5,047 nucleotides of DNA, taken from positions 1 through 5,047 of the forward strand of contig JAJDEH010000016.1 of assembly GCA_029259935.1 (NCBI GenBank). Reading direction: 5' to 3'. The notes beneath the pieces were generated by a model. The model made no database searches, was not told the origin of the DNA, and saw only the letters and a program-made list of their open reading frames with translations. The translations under genes and the position numbers were made by a program. Shown here one piece after another: positions 1 to 5,047 of the stretch; position 1 is the stretch's first letter; every line of letters starts with the position of its first letter. The stretch comes from Planctomycetota bacterium (GTDB taxonomy: Bacteria > Planctomycetota > Planctomycetia > Pirellulales > Pirellulaceae).

Positions 1-1856
1 TGCTCGTCCGTCAGCAGCGCCCCCACCACGAATTGGTCTTGCGCCAAGGCATCGTCGGGCGTCGCTTCAAAGGATTCATGCGAGCCGAACCGCGGTGCCA
101 AAAACCGGCGATTGCTAGTGACGATGACGGCATCGCCAACATTTTCAAAGCTGCCCGAGTCGAATTGTCCTTCCAGCCCGCGCGGTCCGAACCGGGCGCT
201 AACCGTAACTGGGTTGTCGGTCGTCGCAATCATGCGAAATTCCGCGTTGGAAATCGAACCGCCATCCTGGCGCAATCCTTCCCATTCTGATTTGCCCAGG
301 TCGTACCAGACCAGCCGTTGAAACGTTCCCTCGGCCTTGGTTCGCGGCAGCAAGATTCCATCGCCGTTGGTCTGAATTACGTCGGCGGTGGTCTGTTGAT
401 TATAGAAGCCCACCAGACCTGCCACTTGCATCTCATGCGAACCGGGTTCGGCGGCCACCAATTGGGCAATCGAGACCGTTTGCGGAATCGCAAGCCGGCT
501 ATTCAGCCCCACTGCCACGAACACTACCGCCGCGACAATCGCCACCGCCGGTGCGACGATTCCCAGCCAACGAAGATAGCGCGTGCACGAGAGCAGGGTG
601 CCGGCAACGATCAGGACCAAACAGAATCCGCCCAACGTTGCCATGACGAACCGGCGATCGGGCACTCGATATCCGATCTTCGCATTGATATACGGCTGCA
701 AGCCCGCCGCCTTGAGTGGCGGTTCTGGGTGGTCAAAGAATCGTTCCGTCAGTTCCACCAGCGGCCGGCTGGCAAGGTAATCATCTCCCGGGCGCTGTGG
801 TTGATCTGCTTCGTAGAGATTTTCACGGTCACGGCGCGTCGCCGGTGACTGTCGCGGCTTCACCCAGGCGGGAGCGCCCAATGTAGTCACCAGCAACTCG
901 CCGCTCCCCACTCTCCGCCAGAAAGAGGCGGGCCACCCGTTGACCGTGTGGGCAACTTCGACGTCGTGCACCAGCAAGCGAACCAGATCGACGGGCTTCT
1001 CGAAAAGGCGCGTCTGATCGTCCGACAACCCCCCGCCGTCGATGCGCACCTGGGTTAGCGACACGCGGTCCACCACCTGAAAGTCGAGCGAGTCGCCGAG
1101 CAGCAGTGCCAGGGTCGAGGCATCTATCTGGTCGAGCATGACCCACAATTTTCCACCCCCGTGCAGCCAATGCCGGACGGCGGTCAATCCCGCGACATCT
1201 TTCGCCAATCGGTCGCTACACAGTATCAGTTCGTCGATGTTCTCCAGGCCGAGCGCATTCGGCGGCAGAAATTCGCCATGCAACTCATTCGCCGGTCCGT
1301 TGCGTCCTTGGGCGCGGCGAGCCACCTCGATGGTTCGATACAGATCGTGGTTGCTCTTGACTGCGCTAATTTCAGAAATGACCCCGGTCAATCCTCCGTC
1401 GGCAAGCTGAAGTATAGTTTGGTGGTGCTTTTGCCCAATGTCGTTATCCAGCAATTCGTGCTTTCCCCCGGTCGTGTCGAAGACCAACGCCTTCAGCGGC
1501 AAGAGGCGTTGGCTTGGCTGATTGTTGGCGGCCGACTCGGGCAGCAACACCGGGCACCAGGCAATGCGATTGCTGCGGGCGGGCACGGTCAGCCGGCGGC
1601 CCGTCTGTTCAAATTCATTAAAAAACGGAACGACCAAGACTTCCTTGTCGTGTTCGCTAGAATTGCTGACCGTGACATTGATCAGCCCCCAACGATTCAA
1701 TTGATACTGCCGCGCGCCGGACCCGGTAAGAGAGATACTGGGCGGCGGATCTTCGCAGAATCCGTTGGGGGCCGCTACTAGCAATGACAAGCACGCGGTC
1801 AATAGAAGCACACCAAGTGCACCACGGCGACCTAGCGGCACGACAAGAACTGTCAT
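1..1856 (-). CDS. Exported, membrane-anchored protein with GATase1-like segment (C-terminus cut by window edge)
   Basis: The minus-strand frame is open from the ATG at 1856 to the left edge (618 codons, no stop), so the C-terminus is missing. Residues 1-34 form a signal peptide or anchor (RR at 10-11, then a hydrophobic run at 13-29); LTAC at 19-22 also fits a lipobox, but the hydrophobic run continues past it. Residues 45-130 look beta-rich. Residues 204-245 show the strand-helix-strand pattern of GATase1-like Rossmann domains (DELILCS at 208-214, a helix, then HGGGKLWVMLD at 232-242), without an evident GxCxG nucleophile elbow, so probably non-catalytic. Two transmembrane helices lie at about 403-423 and 430-450 with an Arg-containing loop, followed by a soluble region to the edge. 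The architecture resembles large uncharacterised planctomycete membrane proteins; function is unknown. An in-frame ATG at 1928 would add 24 Arg-rich residues. I prefer 1856 because it gives a more normal signal peptide and has a weak GGA seven bases upstream. The long open frame and sensible topology make the gene itself secure. Confidence 0.85.
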   Translation of the reverse strand, partial: MTVLVVPLGRRGALGVLLLTACLSLLVAAPNGFCEDPPPSISLTGSGARQYQLNRWGLINVTVSNSSEHDKEVLVVPFFNEFEQTGRRLTVPARSNRIAWCPVLLPESAANNQPSQRLLPLKALVFDTTGGKHELLDNDIGQKHHQTILQLADGGLTGVISEISAVKSNHDLYRTIEVARRAQGRNGPANELHGEFLPPNALGLENIDELILCSDRLAKDVAGLTAVRHWLHGGGKLWVMLDQIDASTLALLLGDSLDFQVVDRVSLTQVRIDGGGLSDDQTRLFEKPVDLVRLLVHDVEVAHTVNGWPASFWRRVGSGELLVTTLGAPAWVKPRQSPATRRDRENLYEADQPQRPGDDYLASRPLVELTERFFDHPEPPLKAAGLQPYINAKIGYRVPDRRFVMATLGGFCLVLIVAGTLLSCTRYLRWLGIVAPAVAIVAAVVFVAVGLNSRLAIPQTVSIAQLVAAEPGSHEMQVAGLVGFYNQQTTADVIQTNGDGILLPRTKAEGTFQRLVWYDLGKSEWEGLRQDGGSISNAEFRMIATTDNPVTVSARFGPRGLEGQFDSGSFENVGDAVIVTSNRRFLAPRFGSHESFEATPDDALAQDQFVVGALLTDE

Positions 1857-1863
1857 TAGCTTT

Positions 1864-1866
1864 TCC
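1864..1866 (-). promoter_or_regulatory. Weak Shine-Dalgarno-like GGA before the 1856 start
   Basis: On the minus strand the sequence GGAAAAGCTA directly precedes the ATG, placing GGA seven bases upstream. The match to the anti-Shine-Dalgarno is only three bases. It still favours this start over the upstream in-frame ATG at 1928, which is preceded by CGGCTTA with no purine-rich site. Confidence 0.3.
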
Positions 1867-1926
1867 AACCGAGAGAAGAGGGTACACCAACGACGATCAT
1901 GGAGGAGTCGCCGCCAGAGTGCAATC

Positions 1927-1955
1927 ATTTAAGCCGATCGGAAATCGCCCGGCAA
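1927..1955 (-). promoter_or_regulatory. Possible sigma70-type promoter for the membrane-protein gene
   Basis: Read on the minus strand, TTGCCG at 1955-1950 (four of six matches to TTGACA) is followed after exactly 17 bases by TTAAAT at 1932-1927 (four of six matches to TATAAT). The spacer holds an eight-base palindrome, CCGATCGG, at 1934-1941. Initiation near 1920 would give a leader of about 65 bases to the ATG at 1856. The -10 box overlaps the alternative ATG at 1928, so this promoter and that start exclude each other. Such matches arise often by chance and planctomycete promoter consensus is poorly defined, so this is tentative. Confidence 0.2.
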
Positions 1956-2026
1956 GAAGTTGCTGACAAATTCATCCAAAAAAGAATTGGCATTCGTCGC
2001 AAGCATCAGTACGCACCAAAACACTC

Positions 2027-2057
2027 TCAAGGAGCATCCGTTTCAAGGAACATCGTT
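2027..2057. repeat. Imperfect tandem direct repeat, two units of 15-16 bases
   Basis: The first unit TCAAGGAGCATCCGTT (2027-2042) is followed directly by TCAAGGAACATCGTT (2043-2057). They differ by one substitution (G/A) and one missing C. The repeat lies about 50-80 bases after the DUF1501 stop and about 170 bases before the start of the membrane gene. It could be a small duplication or a pair of protein-binding half sites. The repetition is seen directly; a function is not shown. Confidence 0.55.
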
Positions 2058-2108
2058 GAATGATGTACGCCAGCACACATCCCGCCGCGCGAAACCACCC
2101 TAAAGGGG

Positions 2109-3545
<1,437 letters not shown>

Positions 3546-3550
3546 GGTGA

Positions 3551-5047
3551 TTAGCTCCGCGTCTTGCTAATGTCCAGATTGTAGATCGTACTGACCAGCA
3601 TCGTCCAAGCGGCCAGTTCGGCGGCTGGAACCTTTTCGTGCAGCTTGACGTCGTGGCAAAGTTGCTCGGCCAGTTTCGCATTCTTGCCGTAAATGACTTC
3701 CAGATCGGCGACCAGTTTGAGAAACCGCTTGGATTCGTCGGCATCGGGCAGCCGCGACGTAATGGTCTCGTAGACGGCATTCAAGCGATCTTGCGCGCTG
3801 AGCGACCGATCGGCGATCGTCGCATGGGCCAGTTGGCGGGACGCTTTCATAAACTCCGGCTCGTTCAACAACAGTAGTGCTTGCAGCGGCGTATTGGTCC
3901 GTTCCCGGCGGGCAATGCAAGCTTCTCGGGTCGGCGCGTTGAGAATCGTCATCTGCGGCGGCGGCATGCCCCGTTTCCAAAAGGTATAAACACTGCGGCG
4001 ATAGATCTTGTCGCCCGTATCGGCCTGATAAACGCGCGGGTAAGAACTGGGCATGCTGACCGATTGCCACAAGCCGGCCGGCTGAGGCGGCTTGACGCTT
4101 TTGCCGAACTGTTCATTATTCAACAAGCCGCTGGTCGCCAAAATCTGATCGCGAATTACTTCGGAATCCAGGCGGTAGCGCGAGCCGCGCGACACCAGAC
4201 GATTCTCCGCGTCGCGTTCAAACTCGTCGGGCGTCGCCCGGGACGACTGCCGGTAGGTTTGGGACATGACCATCTGCTTCATTAACGCTTTGACGTCCCA
4301 TCCAGAATCGATGAACGAGACCGCTAGGTAGTCGAGCAAATCGGGATGGCTGGGCCAATCGCCCTGCGCGCCGAAATCTTCCGATGTTTTCACGATGCCC
4401 ACGCCAAACAATTGCTGCCAAAAGCGGTTGACGGCCACGCGCGCGGTCAGTGGATTTTCACGCGACACGAACCACTCGGCCAAGTCCATCCGCGATTTAG
4501 ATCCTTCCTTTTTCTTCATCGGCGTCAGAAATGCCGGCGAGTCGCGTTGGACTTGTTCTCCCGGATTGTCGTAGCCCCCGCGAATCAAAATGTGCGCCGG
4601 CCGCGGGTCGGCCTTCTCCTTCATGACCATGGCGAACGGAATCGACTTCGTGAGTGTCTGCTTTTCCGTTTGTAGTTTCTTTAGCTCCTGGCTCGCCATC
4701 ATCAAGTCGGCGTTCAGTTTCTCTTTACTTTCGCCTTCGGCTTGCTTGGCTTGTTTTTGGATTGTTTGAACCTTGGCGGTGAGCGTCTTGATGGCCTGGT
4801 CCAATTCCACAAGCCGCGCCTGTTGTGCATCGGTTGCCAGGCTGACGTAAGGCGGCTGCAAGCCGCGTTCGAAGTCCGTCCCGCGGCGGCCGCCGGTTTC
4901 CGGTGCGCCGTCCAAATTATTGAAGAAGGCATACATTTGGTAAAAATCCTTCATCGTGATCGGATCGTACTTGTGGTCGTGACAAACCGCGCATTGCACG
5001 GTGAGCCCCATGAAGGCCGTCCCCACGGCGGTCACGCGATCGATCAC
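3551..5047 (-). CDS. DUF1549/DUF1553 (PSCyt2-PSD1) cytochrome-like protein, N-terminus missing
   Basis: The frame enters from the right edge and ends at TAA 3553-3551, leaving 498 codons. The first codon, GTG, is internal, because the motif [27 protein letters not shown] belongs to the end of a PSCyt2 (DUF1549) domain. It contains a CxxCH heme-attachment motif at residues 19-23 of the fragment. Residues 73-135 are Lys/Glu/Gln-rich with regular Leu and Ile spacing and probably form a coiled coil. The PSD1 (DUF1553) domain follows from about 187 to the end, with [18 protein letters not shown] at 198-215, [13 protein letters not shown] at 223-235, [11 protein letters not shown] at 349-359 and [17 protein letters not shown] at 383-399. 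Full proteins of this family usually also carry a signal peptide and often an N-terminal PSCyt1 heme domain; these would lie outside the window. The protein is probably exported and heme-bearing, with an unknown redox or polymer-related role. It is coupled to the DUF1501 gene downstream. Confidence 0.95.
   Translation of the reverse strand: MIDRVTAVGTAFMGLTVQCAVCHDHKYDPITMKDFYQMYAFFNNLDGAPETGGRRGTDFERGLQPPYVSLATDAQQARLVELDQAIKTLTAKVQTIQKQAKQAEGESKEKLNADLMMASQELKKLQTEKQTLTKSIPFAMVMKEKADPRPAHILIRGGYDNPGEQVQRDSPAFLTPMKKKEGSKSRMDLAEWFVSRENPLTARVAVNRFWQQLFGVGIVKTSEDFGAQGDWPSHPDLLDYLAVSFIDSGWDVKALMKQMVMSQTYRQSSRATPDEFERDAENRLVSRGSRYRLDSEVIRDQILATSGLLNNEQFGKSVKPPQPAGLWQSVSMPSSYPRVYQADTGDKIYRRSVYTFWKRGMPPPQMTILNAPTREACIARRERTNTPLQALLLLNEPEFMKASRQLAHATIADRSLSAQDRLNAVYETITSRLPDADESKRFLKLVADLEVIYGKNAKLAEQLCHDVKLHEKVPAAELAAWTMLVSTIYNLDISKTRS
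3555..3558 (-). promoter_or_regulatory. Shine-Dalgarno site of the DUF1501 gene, inside the upstream gene
   Basis: The minus strand reads GGAG, nine bases before the ATG at 3545. The motif overlaps the last sense codon of the PSD1-type gene, whose TAA occupies 3553-3551, and only TCACC separates that stop from the start. This supports the chosen start and suggests translational coupling of the two proteins. Confidence 0.65.

Larger units (their letters stand above)
1857..2108. other. Intergenic gap between the DUF1501 gene and the membrane-protein gene
   Basis: These 252 bases separate two genes in the same orientation. They look more AT-rich than the flanking coding sequence in places, for example around 1970-1985. 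I see no gene, tRNA, or strong GC hairpin followed by a T-run on the minus strand that would act as an intrinsic terminator after the DUF1501 gene. The gap contains an imperfect tandem repeat at 2027-2057 and a weak sigma70-like promoter at 1927-1955. If the membrane gene starts at the alternative ATG at 1928, the gap shrinks to 180 bases. Confidence 0.7.

Noticed and set aside
318..848. Plus-strand open frame of 176 codons rich in Arg, His and Gln
   Set aside because: It is also antisense to the membrane-protein gene in the same register, and it covers the two transmembrane helices. The Arg/His/Gln-rich composition is typical of a shadow frame.
1161..1781. Plus-strand open frame of 206 codons
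   Set aside because: It lies codon-for-codon opposite the membrane-protein gene, where GC-rich codons seldom create antisense stops. The translation lacks recognisable domain features, while the minus-strand frame is open for 618 codons with a signal peptide and transmembrane helices.
829..1890. Short minus-strand frames (829-1170 and 1657-1890) suggesting a frameshifted or decayed gene
   Set aside because: They are in different registers from the single uninterrupted frame at 1856-1, which I read codon by codon without a stop. No frameshift or pseudogene needs to be invoked.
1934..1941. Palindrome CCGATCGG as an operator
   Set aside because: An eight-base palindrome made of GATC with GC flanks is expected by chance in DNA of this composition. 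It is noted only as part of the promoter candidate.
3881..4285. Plus-strand open frame of 134 codons
   Set aside because: It is antisense to the conserved PSD1 domain, whose motifs are continuous across this span.

Overview
The window most likely comes from a planctomycete chromosome, probably of the Pirellula/Rhodopirellula type. The evidence is an adjacent gene pair that is massively expanded in that phylum and largely restricted to it and a few relatives. One gene encodes a DUF1549/DUF1553 (PSCyt2-PSD1) cytochrome-like protein, the other a Tat-exported DUF1501 protein. The assignment rests on recognising these protein families; no rRNA or other marker is present.

All real genes lie on the minus strand, so transcription runs from right to left. 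Positions 5047-3551 hold the C-terminal 498 codons of the DUF1549/DUF1553 gene, whose start lies beyond the right edge. Five bases after its stop, positions 3545-2109 encode a complete 478-residue DUF1501 protein. Its Shine-Dalgarno GGAG lies inside the last codons of the upstream gene, so the two are almost certainly one translationally coupled operon. A 252-base intergenic stretch follows (2108-1857), with an imperfect tandem repeat and a weak promoter-like sequence. From 1856 to the left edge runs one uninterrupted reading frame of at least 618 codons. It encodes an exported, membrane-anchored protein with an N-terminal signal, a beta-rich region, a GATase1-like Rossmann segment, two transmembrane helices and a further extracytoplasmic region. 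It has no stop inside the window, so it is easily missed if only closed reading frames are considered.

The PSD1 and DUF1501 proteins are probably both exported and act together outside the cytoplasm. Heme-linked chemistry is plausible for the first (a CxxCH site is present) and an alkaline-phosphatase-like fold for the second. The true substrate of such pairs is not established. The third gene is separated by a gap and may belong to another transcription unit. I found no RNA gene, mobile element, CRISPR array, convincing terminator or clearly novel system. The items most worth checking are the large partial membrane protein, the coiled-coil linker in the PSD1 protein and the intergenic repeat.
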